NCBI GenBank assembly: GCA_937129365.1 | Contig: CAKZNB010000049.1 | Coordinates: forward strand, 62,001-126,000 | DNA: 64,000 nt | Direction: 5' to 3' | DNA from: an uncultured Flavobacteriales bacterium | GTDB taxonomy: Bacteria > Bacteroidota > Bacteroidia > Flavobacteriales_D > CAJJDF01 | Part shown: positions 1-10,567 of the stretch, in pieces | How the letters are laid out: each line of letters starts with the position of its first letter | Numbering within the stretch: the first letter of the stretch is position 1 | Program-made: the position numbers and the translations under genes | The notes under the pieces: generated by a model | What the model was told of the DNA's origin: nothing | Database searches by the model: none | The model's input: only the letters and a program-made list of their open reading frames with translations

Positions 1-3
1 TTC

Positions 4-999
4 ATGTTTCTGTGCGGAACAACTTTCTCTCAAAAAGATAGAAAAAACTATGATACAACTTATCTCAAAGAATTTTCACACAATTTTTATCCCTATACTT
101 TTACCAATGTAAAGAATCACAATTTATATTTTAGTAATTTGTACGAAGGTGAAAATTGGGTAAATTATTCCCCTAATTCTCCATTGTATTTAGGTTTTGG
201 ATTTGATTATAAATGGGCGACTTTTAGTTATGCTTTTCCATTGCAAAGCAGGGCAGATAAAAAAGGAAGTAACTTCAATATATTTTATGGAATGAGTAGG
301 CGTAAGTTTAGGTTTTCGCTTATGTATCAGCAGTATCAGGGTTTTTTTAGAGATGATCCTACATTGCCAGAAGATTGGTTTGCGACTAATAATAATTATC
401 CTTTTCGTCCAGATATTTCAGATTATATTATTCAGGGAACATTTTTTTATATTTTTAATAATAAGCGAGTTTCTTACCGTTCCTCTTTTTTATATCTCGA
501 AAAACAATTAAAAAGTGCAGGTTCGTTTACTGCCGGAACGGATTTTTTTATCTCAGGAGTTACTGCAGATTCTTCCTTAATTCCCTTAGCCTTAGACTCT
601 AGTTTTGGAGAGGGAGTGAAAAGTCAAAAATTATTGGATATAAATTTAGGAATAAAAGTGGGGTACATGTATACTTGGGTGTTTCATAAAAACTGGCATT
701 TGTCAGGGCATTTATCACCCACATTGTACTTCAATAAAGATCGCTTGTTTCAAGAAAGAAACGACATGGATAGTGTATCTAATTTTTCTCGTTCAATTTT
801 TTTAGGTTTTAGTTATCGATTTGTTTTAGGATATGACAATGATGATTTCTTTGGAGGCTTAATTTTGAACGGAACCAACACCAAACAAGATTTTTCTAAA
901 AGCTCGTTTAGTTCAGATTATTCGGTAGTAGAGATTTATTTTGGTAAACGAATGAACCTGCACTTACGAAGAAAAGAAAAAAGAAAAACCTTTGACTGA
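4..999 (+). CDS. DUF4421-like outer-membrane/beta-barrel protein, probably N-terminally truncated by the window edge
   Basis: ORF with aromatic-rich alternating strands (YLGFGFDYKWATFSYAFPL) typical of DUF4421 proteins; starts 4 nt from the window edge. Confidence 0.6.
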   Translation: MFLCGTTFSQKDRKNYDTTYLKEFSHNFYPYTFTNVKNHNLYFSNLYEGENWVNYSPNSPLYLGFGFDYKWATFSYAFPLQSRADKKGSNFNIFYGMSRRKFRFSLMYQQYQGFFRDDPTLPEDWFATNNNYPFRPDISDYIIQGTFFYIFNNKRVSYRSSFLYLEKQLKSAGSFTAGTDFFISGVTADSSLIPLALDSSFGEGVKSQKLLDINLGIKVGYMYTWVFHKNWHLSGHLSPTLYFNKDRLFQERNDMDSVSNFSRSIFLGFSYRFVLGYDNDDFFGGLILNGTNTKQDFSKSSFSSDYSVVEIYFGKRMNLHLRRKEKRKTFD

Positions 1000-1558
1000 T
1001 TCGATATCAAATATTAAGAGGCAACAATTTCTGTTTCTCGAAATTTTAGCAATAGCTTTTGGGGTACTGTATACAGTTTTATATATCAAAGAAGTGCAAT
1101 TTTGTTTTGCATTTGCAGTTCTGGGAGCAATTATTTATAGTTATCTGTGTTACAAACGAAAAATTTTTGCAGAGTCCTTCCTACAAGTTTTTTATATTTT
1201 CTCAGCCATATATGGTTGGCTCAATTGGGGTGAATATAATGTAAATAGCTATTCACTTTCTACTCAGTTAATTTTCTTATTTGTAACCACAATTGTCATG
1301 GTTGTAGTTGGTTTTTTCTTGAAGAATAAAACAGAATCAAAACTTCCTTTTATGGATTCTTTCACCACAGTTTTTAGTTTAACAGGAACGTGGCTTATGG
1401 TGAATTTTATTCACGAAACCTGGCTATATTTTATAGCTATTAATGCAGTTTCTATGTTTCTGTATTATCAGCGAGGAATGAAGTTGAGTGTGTTTTTATA
1501 TGCGTTTTATGTGTATTTAAGCATTGCTGGTTGGTTTGGATGGGAGTTGATTTTTTAG
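992..1558 (+). CDS. pnuC: Nicotinamide mononucleotide transporter PnuC family
   Basis: Multi-TM protein with IYGWLNWG and AGWFGWE motifs; overlaps the upstream ORF by 8 nt. Confidence 0.8.
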   Translation: MTDSISNIKRQQFLFLEILAIAFGVLYTVLYIKEVQFCFAFAVLGAIIYSYLCYKRKIFAESFLQVFYIFSAIYGWLNWGEYNVNSYSLSTQLIFLFVTTIVMVVVGFFLKNKTESKLPFMDSFTTVFSLTGTWLMVNFIHETWLYFIAINAVSMFLYYQRGMKLSVFLYAFYVYLSIAGWFGWELIF

Positions 1559-1559
1559 A

Positions 1560-2012
1560 TTACTCTTTATCCTTGGAATCTAACATAATAGTAACAGGCC
1601 CATCGTTAATTAATTGCACTTTCATATCAGCCCCAAAAACTCCAGTTTTCACTTCGTTAGTGAGTTGGTTTTGAATTGTTTTGATAAATTTTTCATACAG
1701 TGGAATTGCAATCTTTGACTTTGCAGATTTGATAAACGAAGGACGATTTCCTTTTTTAGTAGAAGCATATAAAGTGAATTGGCTCACCACCAAAACTTCT
1801 CCGCTAATATCTTGAATAGAGAGATTCATTTTTCCTTCATTATCTCCAAAAATTCGCATATTCGAAATTTTCTTCACCAACCAATCAATGTCTTCCTTAG
1901 AATCGTTTTCTTCGATACCAAGAAAAATTAAAAAACCATTGCCAATTTGTGAAAACAATCTGCTTTCAATAGTAACCGAAGCTTCCGAAACTCTTTGTAG
2001 AATTGCTCTCAT
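1560..2012 (-). CDS. dtd: D-aminoacyl-tRNA deacylase
   Basis: MRAILQRVSEASVTIE...VVSQFTLYASTKKGNRPSF...GPVTIMLDS: canonical Dtd motifs. Confidence 0.95.
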   Translation of the reverse strand: MRAILQRVSEASVTIESRLFSQIGNGFLIFLGIEENDSKEDIDWLVKKISNMRIFGDNEGKMNLSIQDISGEVLVVSQFTLYASTKKGNRPSFIKSAKSKIAIPLYEKFIKTIQNQLTNEVKTGVFGADMKVQLINDGPVTIMLDSKDKE

Positions 2013-2021
2013 AATTAACTG

Positions 2022-2969
2022 CTATTTCGGAGCATATAAGCTTTCTCTAAATCCACTCACATCATCACCATGGTAAAGATTCAGGTAGTTTTCATACCTA
2101 GAGATTGAGATTTTACCATCCTCAACAGCCTGCTTAACTGCACATTTTGGTTCGTTAACATGCACACAATTATTAAACTTACATTCATTCATTATTTCTC
2201 TCATTTCAGGGAAATAGTGATGGATTTCTTCTTTTTCAATATCCACAATTCCAAGTCCTTTAATTCCTGGTGTATCAATAATATGTCCTCCAAAATTTAA
2301 CTCGTGCATCTCAGCAAATGTAGTAGTGTGTTTTCCCTGGTTATGAGAATCTGAAATATCACTTGTTTTTATATTTAACTTATTGTCAATAAGATTTATA
2401 AGAGTTGATTTTCCAACGCCAGAATTTCCAGAAAAAACCGAAGTTTTGTCTTTCATTTCTTTTTTTACTTCCTCAATTCCAATATTTTTTTCAGCTGAGG
2501 TTTGATAGCAATTAAATCCTATTTTGGAGTAAATTTCAATGAGTTGGTTCATTTCCTCAACTTCATTCTCGTTGTATAGATCAATTTTATTAAAAATAAG
2601 GCTAACAGGAATGTTGTAAGCCTCAGCAGAAACCAAAAATCTATCAATAAAATTGGGGTATGTTTTAGGGTGGTTTATAGTAATAACCAAAAAAGCCATA
2701 TCAATGTTAGAAGCTAAAATATGTGCTCTTTTTGAAAGATTTACCGATTTACGGATGATGTAGTTTTTCCTTGGTTCAATCTCAACAATAATTCCGCTTC
2801 CTTCTTCTTGAATTTCTATCTGCACCAAATCACCTACAGTAACTGGGCTGGTAGTTTTAATTTCTTTTAACCTGAACTTCCCTTTAATTCTGCAATTAAT
2901 AATCTCGTTGTTTTCGGTTTTTACCGAATACCAACTTCCTGTAGATTTTATTACTAGCCCTTTTTTCAA
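2022..2969 (-). CDS. rsgA: Ribosome small-subunit-dependent GTPase A
   Basis: Circularly permuted GTPase motifs (NKIDL, GNSGVGKSTLIN, DTPGIKGLG) and C-terminal zinc-binding CKFNNCVHVNEPKC. Confidence 0.95.
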   Translation of the reverse strand: MKKGLVIKSTGSWYSVKTENNEIINCRIKGKFRLKEIKTTSPVTVGDLVQIEIQEEGSGIIVEIEPRKNYIIRKSVNLSKRAHILASNIDMAFLVITINHPKTYPNFIDRFLVSAEAYNIPVSLIFNKIDLYNENEVEEMNQLIEIYSKIGFNCYQTSAEKNIGIEEVKKEMKDKTSVFSGNSGVGKSTLINLIDNKLNIKTSDISDSHNQGKHTTTFAEMHELNFGGHIIDTPGIKGLGIVDIEKEEIHHYFPEMREIMNECKFNNCVHVNEPKCAVKQAVEDGKISISRYENYLNLYHGDDVSGFRESLYAPK

Positions 2970-3085
2970 TAGAAATTATTCTTTTTCAAATGTAATGTAA
3001 TTATCAATAAATTAAAACTCAAGTAAGCCAAATGGTTATGGAAAATTCCTTATTTTTAAGGATTATTTAATCCTAACTCTCAGGA

Positions 3086-3991
3086 ATGTCGATAGAAATT
3101 AAAAATGTTACGAAAGAATACGGACTTCAAAAAGCTTTGAATGAGGTTTCTTTTACTGTAAATCAAGGAGAAATTTTAGGTTTTTTAGGCCCAAATGGTG
3201 CTGGAAAATCTACATTAATGAAAATAATAACCTGTTACATTCCACCCACTTCAGGGACTGTAATTGTAGATGGTTATGATGTATTGGAGGATTCACTTGA
3301 AATAAGAAAAAAAGTAGGGTATTTACCAGAGCACAATCCATTGTATTTGGATATGTATGTGAAGGAATATTTAGGTTTTATTGCAGGTATTCATAAACTT
3401 AATAAGAAAAAACAAAAAGTAGCTAATGCCATTGATTTAGTAGGATTAGGATTAGAGCAGAGTAAAAAAATAGGACAATTATCAAAAGGATATAAACAAA
3501 GAGTTGGATTGGCACAAGCTTTAATTCACGATCCAAATGTGCTTATTTTGGATGAGCCAACAAGTGGATTGGATCCTAACCAATTGGCTGATATTAGAGA
3601 AGTAATTAAGAATATTGGGAAAGAAAAAACAGTGATGTTTTCTTCTCACATAATGCAAGAAGTAGAAGCGATTTGCGATAGAATTGTAATTATAAATAGA
3701 GGGAATTTGTTAGTAGACAAAGAAGCTTCGCAGATTATGAATGCAAGCTCAAGTCAACAAATTGTAAAAGTAGAATTTGACAACTCTGTTTCTAAAACTG
3801 AACTAAAATCCATAACAGGAGTCAGTAAAGTAACAGATTTAGGAAATAATATTTGGGAGATTACCTCTACTCAATCTGAAGATTTAAGAGCCGAAATTGC
3901 AAAATTTGCTTCAAGCAAAGGTTTGTTGGTGCTTTCTCTCCAAAAAGAAACTCAGAAGCTGGAGAACATATTTAAAGAATTAACTCACTAA
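3086..3991 (+). CDS. gldA: Gliding-motility ABC transporter ATP-binding subunit GldA
   Basis: Walker A GPNGAGKST, Walker B VLILDEPTSGLDPNQ; MSIEIKNVTKEYGLQKALN start and full length resemble GldA. Confidence 0.85.
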   Translation: MSIEIKNVTKEYGLQKALNEVSFTVNQGEILGFLGPNGAGKSTLMKIITCYIPPTSGTVIVDGYDVLEDSLEIRKKVGYLPEHNPLYLDMYVKEYLGFIAGIHKLNKKKQKVANAIDLVGLGLEQSKKIGQLSKGYKQRVGLAQALIHDPNVLILDEPTSGLDPNQLADIREVIKNIGKEKTVMFSSHIMQEVEAICDRIVIINRGNLLVDKEASQIMNASSSQQIVKVEFDNSVSKTELKSITGVSKVTDLGNNIWEITSTQSEDLRAEIAKFASSKGLLVLSLQKETQKLENIFKELTH

Positions 3992-4006
3992 TAGAGAAGA
4001 ATAAGA

Positions 4007-5986
4007 ATGGAATTCAATTTAGTATCAGATTTTAAACCTACTGGAGATCAGCCTACTGCAATCAAAGAATTGGTTGAAGGAGTGAACGATGGAGTTGCAA
4101 GTCAGGTATTACTTGGGGTTACAGGTTCGGGAAAAACTTTTACGGTAGCCAATGTAATTCAAGAAACAAATAAACCAACTTTAGTTCTTTCTCACAACAA
4201 AACTCTGGCAGCCCAACTGTTTGAAGAATTTTCAAATTTTTTCCCAGATAACAGAGTAGAATATTTTGTTTCTTACTACGATTATTACCAACCGGAGGCA
4301 TATTTACCAACCACAGGAACTTATATTGAGAAAGATTTATCAATCAATGATGAAATTGAAAAATTGAGAATTAGAGCTGCTTCAGCTCTAATGTCAGGTA
4401 GAAAAGATGTGATTGTGGTATCCTCCGTTTCTTGTATTTATGGTATTGGCAATCCCTCCAATTTTAAGGATAGTATTTTACAGATTAGAACAGGATTAGT
4501 TGTAACTCGAAATACTTTCTTAGCTCAGTTAGTTGACAATTTATATTCCAGAGCGGGAATTGAATTTGAACGAGGAACCTTTAGAGTGAAAGGAGATACA
4601 GTAGATATTAATTTACCCTACACTGAGTTTTCGTTAAGAATTAGTTTTTGGGGTGATGAAATAGAAGAGATTGAAACCATTGAAAATGATACGGCTCGGA
4701 GAATTGAGAAATTTGACGAATACAGCATTTATCCAGCCAACATTTTTGTTACAGCAAAATCAACAATTCAGGGAGCAATTCATGATATTCAGGACGATAT
4801 GATGGAAAGAATTGACGCTTTTAAAGCTGGTGGTCAACATCTTGAAGCAAAACGGTTGGAGGAAAGAGTTACTCTTGATTTAGAAATGATTCGAGAATTA
4901 GGATATTGCTCAGGAATTGAAAATTACTCAAGATATTTTGATGGGAGGGAAGCAGGCTCCAGACCTTTCTGTCTGTTAGATTATTTTCCAGATGATTTTT
5001 TGATGGTGATTGATGAAAGCCATGTGACTCTGCCTCAAATTAGAGCCATGTATGGAGGAGATAGAAGTAGAAAGATAAACTTAGTAGAACATGGATTTAG
5101 ATTACCTTCTGCGATGGATAATCGTCCTCTGAAGTTTGATGAATTTGAATCTATCACTAAGCAAACTCTATATGTCTCAGCAACTCCTGCTGACTACGAA
5201 CTAGAAAGAGCTGAAGGAGTTTTTGTAGAGCAATTGATACGTCCAACAGGATTGTTAGACCCAAAAATTGAAGTGCGACCAAGTAAAAATCAAATAGATG
5301 ATTTGCTTGAAGAAGTGCATAAAACCATAGCAAACAACGAAAGAGTTCTTGCAACCACTTTAACAAAAAGAATGGCGGAAGAACTACAAAAATACTTGGA
5401 AAAAGTAGGGGTGAGAAGTCGCTATATTCACTCAGATGTAGATACTCTTGATAGAATTGAAATAATAAAAGACTTGCGGTTAGGAGTTTATGATGTGTTG
5501 GTGGGAGTAAACTTATTGAGAGAAGGATTGGATTTACCAGAAGTTTCTTTAATTGTGATTTTGGATGCGGATAAAGAAGGGTTTTTGCGTTCTGAAAGAG
5601 CATTGGTGCAAACAGTGGGAAGAGCGGCAAGAAACGTAAATGGTAGAGTAATTATGTATGCAGACAAAATGACGAACTCTATGCAGCGAACCATTGACGA
5701 AACCGAAAGAAGAAGAGCTACACAAATGGCTTACAACGAAAAACATGGAATTACCCCAACTCCAATTAAGAAAAATTCTGATTCAACTCCTTATCAATTT
5801 CAAAATAATTTAGAAACAGAACAAACAATAGCTGCAGAGGAAGAAATAGAGTATTTGACTAAAAATCAAATAGAAGAAAATATAAAGATGACGCAGAAAG
5901 CAATGGAAAAAGCAGCAAAAGAATTTGATTTTGTGGAAGCTGCAAAACTCAGAGATAAACTAAAAATTTTAAAATCAAAAGCTTAA
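4007..5986 (+). CDS. uvrB: Excinuclease ABC subunit UvrB
   Basis: GVTGSGKTFT, YYDYYQPEAYLP, helicase motifs and C-terminal UVR domain (EKAAKEFDFVEAAKLRD). Confidence 0.98.
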   Translation: MEFNLVSDFKPTGDQPTAIKELVEGVNDGVASQVLLGVTGSGKTFTVANVIQETNKPTLVLSHNKTLAAQLFEEFSNFFPDNRVEYFVSYYDYYQPEAYLPTTGTYIEKDLSINDEIEKLRIRAASALMSGRKDVIVVSSVSCIYGIGNPSNFKDSILQIRTGLVVTRNTFLAQLVDNLYSRAGIEFERGTFRVKGDTVDINLPYTEFSLRISFWGDEIEEIETIENDTARRIEKFDEYSIYPANIFVTAKSTIQGAIHDIQDDMMERIDAFKAGGQHLEAKRLEERVTLDLEMIRELGYCSGIENYSRYFDGREAGSRPFCLLDYFPDDFLMVIDESHVTLPQIRAMYGGDRSRKINLVEHGFRLPSAMDNRPLKFDEFESITKQTLYVSATPADYELERAEGVFVEQLIRPTGLLDPKIEVRPSKNQIDDLLEEVHKTIANNERVLATTLTKRMAEELQKYLEKVGVRSRYIHSDVDTLDRIEIIKDLRLGVYDVLVGVNLLREGLDLPEVSLIVILDADKEGFLRSERALVQTVGRAARNVNGRVIMYADKMTNSMQRTIDETERRRATQMAYNEKHGITPTPIKKNSDSTPYQFQNNLETEQTIAAEEEIEYLTKNQIEENIKMTQKAMEKAAKEFDFVEAAKLRDKLKILKSKA

Positions 5987-6059
5987 AAACACATTTCGTT
6001 ACGATATTAAGCAACCTAATGAGCAGAATACCGTATTTTTAACAGAAGAAAACCAACCT

Positions 6060-9000
6060 ATGAAAAATTTTTATTTAATTGCCATTTCAATTTTAATCAC
6101 TTTTGGATTAAACGCCCAAACTTCACCCAGTAGTTCTTACCCTCAAATACCAGGAAAAACCGTTCCTTTTGCTGGTGAACAATGTGCTTCACATTACATG
6201 GATGAGTTTCTTAAAAGGTTTGATGCAAATTATAATCTGAAGAGACAACAAATTGAACAGCACACTCAAAACTATATTCAGAATCAGGCTTCAAGTCGTT
6301 CAGGAGGAAGAGGGGTTGTTTATACTGTTCCAATTGTATTTCACGTTTTGCACTCAGGTGAAGCATTAGGAGATTCAACTAACATTCCTGATGCTCAAAT
6401 TATGTCTTGTATAGCTGCATTAAATAGGGATTTTAGAAGAAACGGAGCTGATGGAGGAATTGCTCAGACTGGTCCACTTGGTGCAGATGCTGAGATAGAG
6501 TTTTGTTTGGCAAGAAGAGACCCTAGTGGAAATTTCACTTCTGGTATTACTAGGCACGATATGTCAGGAAATCAGGGTTATTTAGATAGTGGAGTTTATC
6601 ATAATGCTTCATGGCGAAGTGACGCATCTATGAAAGCAATGGTACAATGGAATCCAGCTCAATACATTAATGTTTGGGTAGTTAATAAAATAAAAAGTAC
6701 AACAAATATCTACGCTGGAGGTGGAGGAGGTGTTATTGGTTACGCTACTTTTCCAGGAGGTTCTTCAGCATCTGATGGAGTTGTAATTCGTTTTAGTGCT
6801 ACTGGAAATGATATCTCTGGAGCAAGAGGTTTTAATCTTTGGTCTGCTACTAATGATAACAGAGTGTTGACTCATGAAATGGGGCACTATTTTAATTTAT
6901 ATCATACATTTCATAATACAAGCTCATGTACACCGGGAACTCCTTGTGCTACTTCAGGAGATTTATGTTGTGATACACCACCAACTTCGGTAGGGACAGG
7001 AAATGCATGTGTGTCAAAACCTTGTCCTTTAGATAATGTTGAAAATTACATGCAGTACCAAAACGGTGCTTGTGCTTCAGATTTTACGCCAAATCAAATT
7101 ACAAGAATGAGAGCTGTTTTAGCTTCGGGAGGAGCAAGGCATGCTTTGACGACTACTCAAAACTGTACTTCGCCACATCAATACAATCCCTCTTTGGTTA
7201 GTGTATTTTACCCAACGGATACGGTTTGTTCTACAACAATTCCAGGCTATGCAGTTGTATGTAACGGAGGAAGTGATACGTTGAGGTCTTTTTCAGTAAA
7301 ATACCAAATTGACGCAGGAGCAATACTTACTTATTTCTGGTCAGGAAAAATGGCACCAGCTGAATGTGATACCATTGCTTTACCAGGTATATTGACAACA
7401 GTAGGTGCTCATACATATAATGTGTCAATAGATTCTACACTTATTAATGGAAGTCATAACGATGGATTAACTAGTGATAATAATTTATCTACAGCTTTTT
7501 ATTCAAAAGAAGGATTTTCGGTATTAGTAAATATCAACACCGATTGTAGTGCTCAAGAAATTTCTTGGGTAATTAGAGATACTTTTGGCGGAATATGGGA
7601 GAGTGGCAATGGTTATCCACAAAAAATTCAATCAATATTTGAAACAGCTTGTTTAGATACAGGTTGCTATGAATTTGTTATATACGATTCTGGAGGAGAT
7701 GGATTACAGAAAAAGTTTTTCTGTCCTAATGATGGAAACTTTACTATCACTGATGCAGCATCTGGTCAAGTTATTGCTAAATCTTTAAGTCCAAATTTTG
7801 GTGATTCCGCAGTTTATAGCTTTTGCTTACCATATAATTCTCAATTGATTCCAGGTTTTGAAGGATGTGATACAATTTATAAAGGATTTCAAGTTTTCTT
7901 TAAAGATACATCTATTTCTTTTCCAGCAGCATATAGGTGGGATTGGGATTTTGGAGATGGAACTTTTTCTACACAAAAAAATCCAGTTAAAATTTATAAC
8001 ACATTAGGTACTTACAATGTCAAAATGGTAGTGGAAAACGCTTCGTTACTTGATTCTATAACATCACCAGGATGTGTAGTAGTAATTCCTACACCACCAG
8101 GATACTGTGATACATTAGATAATTATGACTTGGCTGTAGATTCAATGATATACTATAATTTATTAGGTACTTGGGGTTATTATCCAGGGCATAATGGAGC
8201 CAATATCAAAGGATATGCAGAACCTTTTACACTTGCAAGTCCTACTAATTCTATTCAGAGAGTTATATTGCCAGTAGTAAGAGCAGATGCTGGTTCCCCT
8301 ACTTCTACTTTTGTTGTCAATATATATGATGATAATTCAGGAGCACCAGGAAATGTATTATCATCTGATACGGTTCTTATTAGTAGTTTGGTTGCAGGAA
8401 TTAGCAATGAAGTTTACCTTACAACTCCACCATTTCTTACAGGGAATTTTTGGGCAGGTATTGAGATTGATTATACCAATGGAGATACATTAGTAATAAC
8501 AACTGCAAATAACAGAATTGCGGGTCTTAATACTACTTATGTTAAAACTGCTGGAATTTGGCAAAGTTCTAATACTGTAGCCTCAATTAATACATCTACT
8601 GGTATTAGAGTAATTTATACTGATTTACCTTCAACTGGTACAGTGAATATTACTAGAAACAGAATTTGTCAAGGGCAGACAACAACTTTTAGTGCAACAG
8701 GGTTGGCTAACTATGATTCATTAAAGTGGTTCTTTCCAGGAGGTTCACCTGCATTTTCAACCAACACAACTCAGACAGTAACTTATACTTCTCCGGGTAT
8801 TTATAAGGCTATTCTATATCTAGAAGGTATTTGTTCTAACGATAGTTTAATAAACACTATAATTGTTGATACTGCTGGAGCAACTGCAAGTTTTACGGAG
8901 AGTTCATTAGCAATTTGTGAACAAGATACTGTAGTATTTAATGGAAGTATTTCAGGGCAGGGAACTATCTATTGGACTTATCCTTCAGGAGTTCCAAGTA

Positions 9001-9848
9001 CTTCAAATTTAGAGGATAATACAATTTTGTTTAATACGCCTGGTGTTTATAATGTAAAAATGAAAGTAGATAATGGATGTGGTGCGGATAGTGTTTCAAA
9101 AGTATTAACTGTAAGAGCATATCCTTCAACGCAAATATCTCCTGGAGATACAACTATTTGCGATAGAACATCTATTTCATTAAGTGCTAGTGGAGGAAGT
9201 GCATATTCATGGAGCCAAGGAGCAACAACACAAAATATTACGGTTTCTCCTGCTGTAACCACTCAATTTTGGGCTGTAGCTAGTAATGCAAATTGTCCAG
9301 GTGATACTGCTTATGTGAGAATTACAAATAATCCTATACCTAATGTTACACCAAACGCAAACCCTACGGTTGTATGTTTAGGAAGTGCTATATATTTTAG
9401 TATGACAGGATCAAATGCTATTACATATGATTGGAATTACGGAGATGGAAACACTTCTACAACTCCTAACGCTAGTCATACTTATGCTAGCCCAGGAACA
9501 TATACAGCTACCCTAAAAGGAACCTATGGAGTGTGTGACAGTAGTACAACCATACAGGTTACCGTAAATGATTGTACAGGATTAGAAGAAGAAAATTTAG
9601 GGAAATCAATTCTAGTATATCCAAACCCTGCTGATAGGTTTTTGAATATTTCAATTTTGGAAAGTAAAATGAAAAATATCGAAATGGCTATTTTTAATAG
9701 CTCAGGACAATTGGTTTATTCTAAAACGATTCCTGATAACTCTGTTCAAACTACTATTGATGTGAATGAATTTTCTGAGGGAGTTTATTTAATACGATTT
9801 AATTCAGAGAATACTGTATTCACCAAAAAATTGATAATTGTTAAGTAA
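6060..9848 (+). CDS. Secreted pappalysin-like (M43) metalloprotease with PKD domains and T9SS type A C-terminal sorting domain
   Basis: Signal peptide; zinc motif HEMGHYFNLYH; PKD-type segments (WDWDFGDGTFSTQKNP, YDWNYGDGNTST); C-terminus ILVYPNPADRFLNIS...FTKKLIIVK. Confidence 0.9.
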   Translation: MKNFYLIAISILITFGLNAQTSPSSSYPQIPGKTVPFAGEQCASHYMDEFLKRFDANYNLKRQQIEQHTQNYIQNQASSRSGGRGVVYTVPIVFHVLHSGEALGDSTNIPDAQIMSCIAALNRDFRRNGADGGIAQTGPLGADAEIEFCLARRDPSGNFTSGITRHDMSGNQGYLDSGVYHNASWRSDASMKAMVQWNPAQYINVWVVNKIKSTTNIYAGGGGGVIGYATFPGGSSASDGVVIRFSATGNDISGARGFNLWSATNDNRVLTHEMGHYFNLYHTFHNTSSCTPGTPCATSGDLCCDTPPTSVGTGNACVSKPCPLDNVENYMQYQNGACASDFTPNQITRMRAVLASGGARHALTTTQNCTSPHQYNPSLVSVFYPTDTVCSTTIPGYAVVCNGGSDTLRSFSVKYQIDAGAILTYFWSGKMAPAECDTIALPGILTTVGAHTYNVSIDSTLINGSHNDGLTSDNNLSTAFYSKEGFSVLVNINTDCSAQEISWVIRDTFGGIWESGNGYPQKIQSIFETACLDTGCYEFVIYDSGGDGLQKKFFCPNDGNFTITDAASGQVIAKSLSPNFGDSAVYSFCLPYNSQLIPGFEGCDTIYKGFQVFFKDTSISFPAAYRWDWDFGDGTFSTQKNPVKIYNTLGTYNVKMVVENASLLDSITSPGCVVVIPTPPGYCDTLDNYDLAVDSMIYYNLLGTWGYYPGHNGANIKGYAEPFTLASPTNSIQRVILPVVRADAGSPTSTFVVNIYDDNSGAPGNVLSSDTVLISSLVAGISNEVYLTTPPFLTGNFWAGIEIDYTNGDTLVITTANNRIAGLNTTYVKTAGIWQSSNTVASINTSTGIRVIYTDLPSTGTVNITRNRICQGQTTTFSATGLANYDSLKWFFPGGSPAFSTNTTQTVTYTSPGIYKAILYLEGICSNDSLINTIIVDTAGATASFTESSLAICEQDTVVFNGSISGQGTIYWTYPSGVPSTSNLEDNTILFNTPGVYNVKMKVDNGCGADSVSKVLTVRAYPSTQISPGDTTICDRTSISLSASGGSAYSWSQGATTQNITVSPAVTTQFWAVASNANCPGDTAYVRITNNPIPNVTPNANPTVVCLGSAIYFSMTGSNAITYDWNYGDGNTSTTPNASHTYASPGTYTATLKGTYGVCDSSTTIQVTVNDCTGLEEENLGKSILVYPNPADRFLNISILESKMKNIEMAIFNSSGQLVYSKTIPDNSVQTTIDVNEFSEGVYLIRFNSENTVFTKKLIIVK

Positions 9849-9870
9849 TTAGCTTTTATTCTCAACTTTA

Positions 9871-9906
9871 AAACTCCATCTGATGTTTCAGATGGAGTTT
9901 TTTTTA
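9871..9906. terminator. Rho-independent terminator after the M43 protease gene
   Basis: Perfect stem AAACTCCATCTGA/TCAGATGGAGTTT followed by a T run. Confidence 0.9.
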
Positions 9907-9917
9907 TATTTACAACT

Positions 9918-10508
9918 ATGGAAAAGGAATTAATGCAATTTTTAGAGTTTATTCAAGATTTTGTTCCCTTAACTTTTCAGGATGTTGAACATGTGATGCC
10001 GCACATTCAGTTGTTGGAATTTGATAGAAAAGAGGTGATATTAGGAACTGACGAAAAATGTAAAGGTGTTTATTACATCATTGAGGGGCTTTTCAGAATT
10101 TATACCATAAAAGATGGAAACGAAATAAACGTAGCTTTTATGAGTGAAGATGAATTCTTTACTGATTATGAAAGTTTGGTTACTGGCGAAAATTGTAAAT
10201 GTTGTATCGAAACCATAGAAAAAACAAGAATGTTGCTTCTGCCTTATGATAAGTTGCTAGAGGGTTATGATAAATCCCACATGCTAGAAAGATTGGGTAG
10301 ACTAATGGTAGAAAGAGCTATTGTAAATATGATATCCTTAAATAATTCAGCTTCTAATGTTAAAGCAGAACAAAAATATGCTGAGTTTGAAGAAAACAAT
10401 AGGGAGTTAACAAATAGAATTCCTTTAAAACATCTAGCAAGTTTTTTTGGAATAGCACCAGAATCTTTAAGTAGATTAAGAAAATATAGAGTAGAAAACA
10501 TTTCTTAA
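9918..10508 (+). CDS. Crp/Fnr-family transcriptional regulator
   Basis: Cyclic-nucleotide-binding-like N-terminus and C-terminal HTH (LTNRIPLKHLASFFGIAPESLSRLRK). Confidence 0.9.
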   Translation: MEKELMQFLEFIQDFVPLTFQDVEHVMPHIQLLEFDRKEVILGTDEKCKGVYYIIEGLFRIYTIKDGNEINVAFMSEDEFFTDYESLVTGENCKCCIETIEKTRMLLLPYDKLLEGYDKSHMLERLGRLMVERAIVNMISLNNSASNVKAEQKYAEFEENNRELTNRIPLKHLASFFGIAPESLSRLRKYRVENIS

Positions 10509-10540
10509 CATTTATCAATCTTAGTTTAATTCTTGTGTTT

Positions 10541-10548
10541 TAGCTTTG
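10541..10548 (+). promoter_or_regulatory. Bacteroidota -7 element (TAgcTTTG) upstream of the TonB-dependent receptor
   Basis: TAGCTTTG 20 nt before the ATG; matches TAnnTTTG. Confidence 0.5.
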
Positions 10549-10567
10549 TACTATCAAAACTAAAACC

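Noticed and set aside
5157-5746. Long antisense ORFs (157, 68 and 65 aa) inside uvrB
   Set aside because: Low-complexity leucine-rich translations antisense to a strongly conserved gene; codon-bias artefacts
6060-9848. Zinc motif HEMGHYFNLYH lacking the metzincin glycine as a sign of an inactive protease
   Set aside because: All three zinc-ligand histidines and the catalytic Glu are present, and N at this position is, as far as I recall, seen in Bacteroidota M43 homologues
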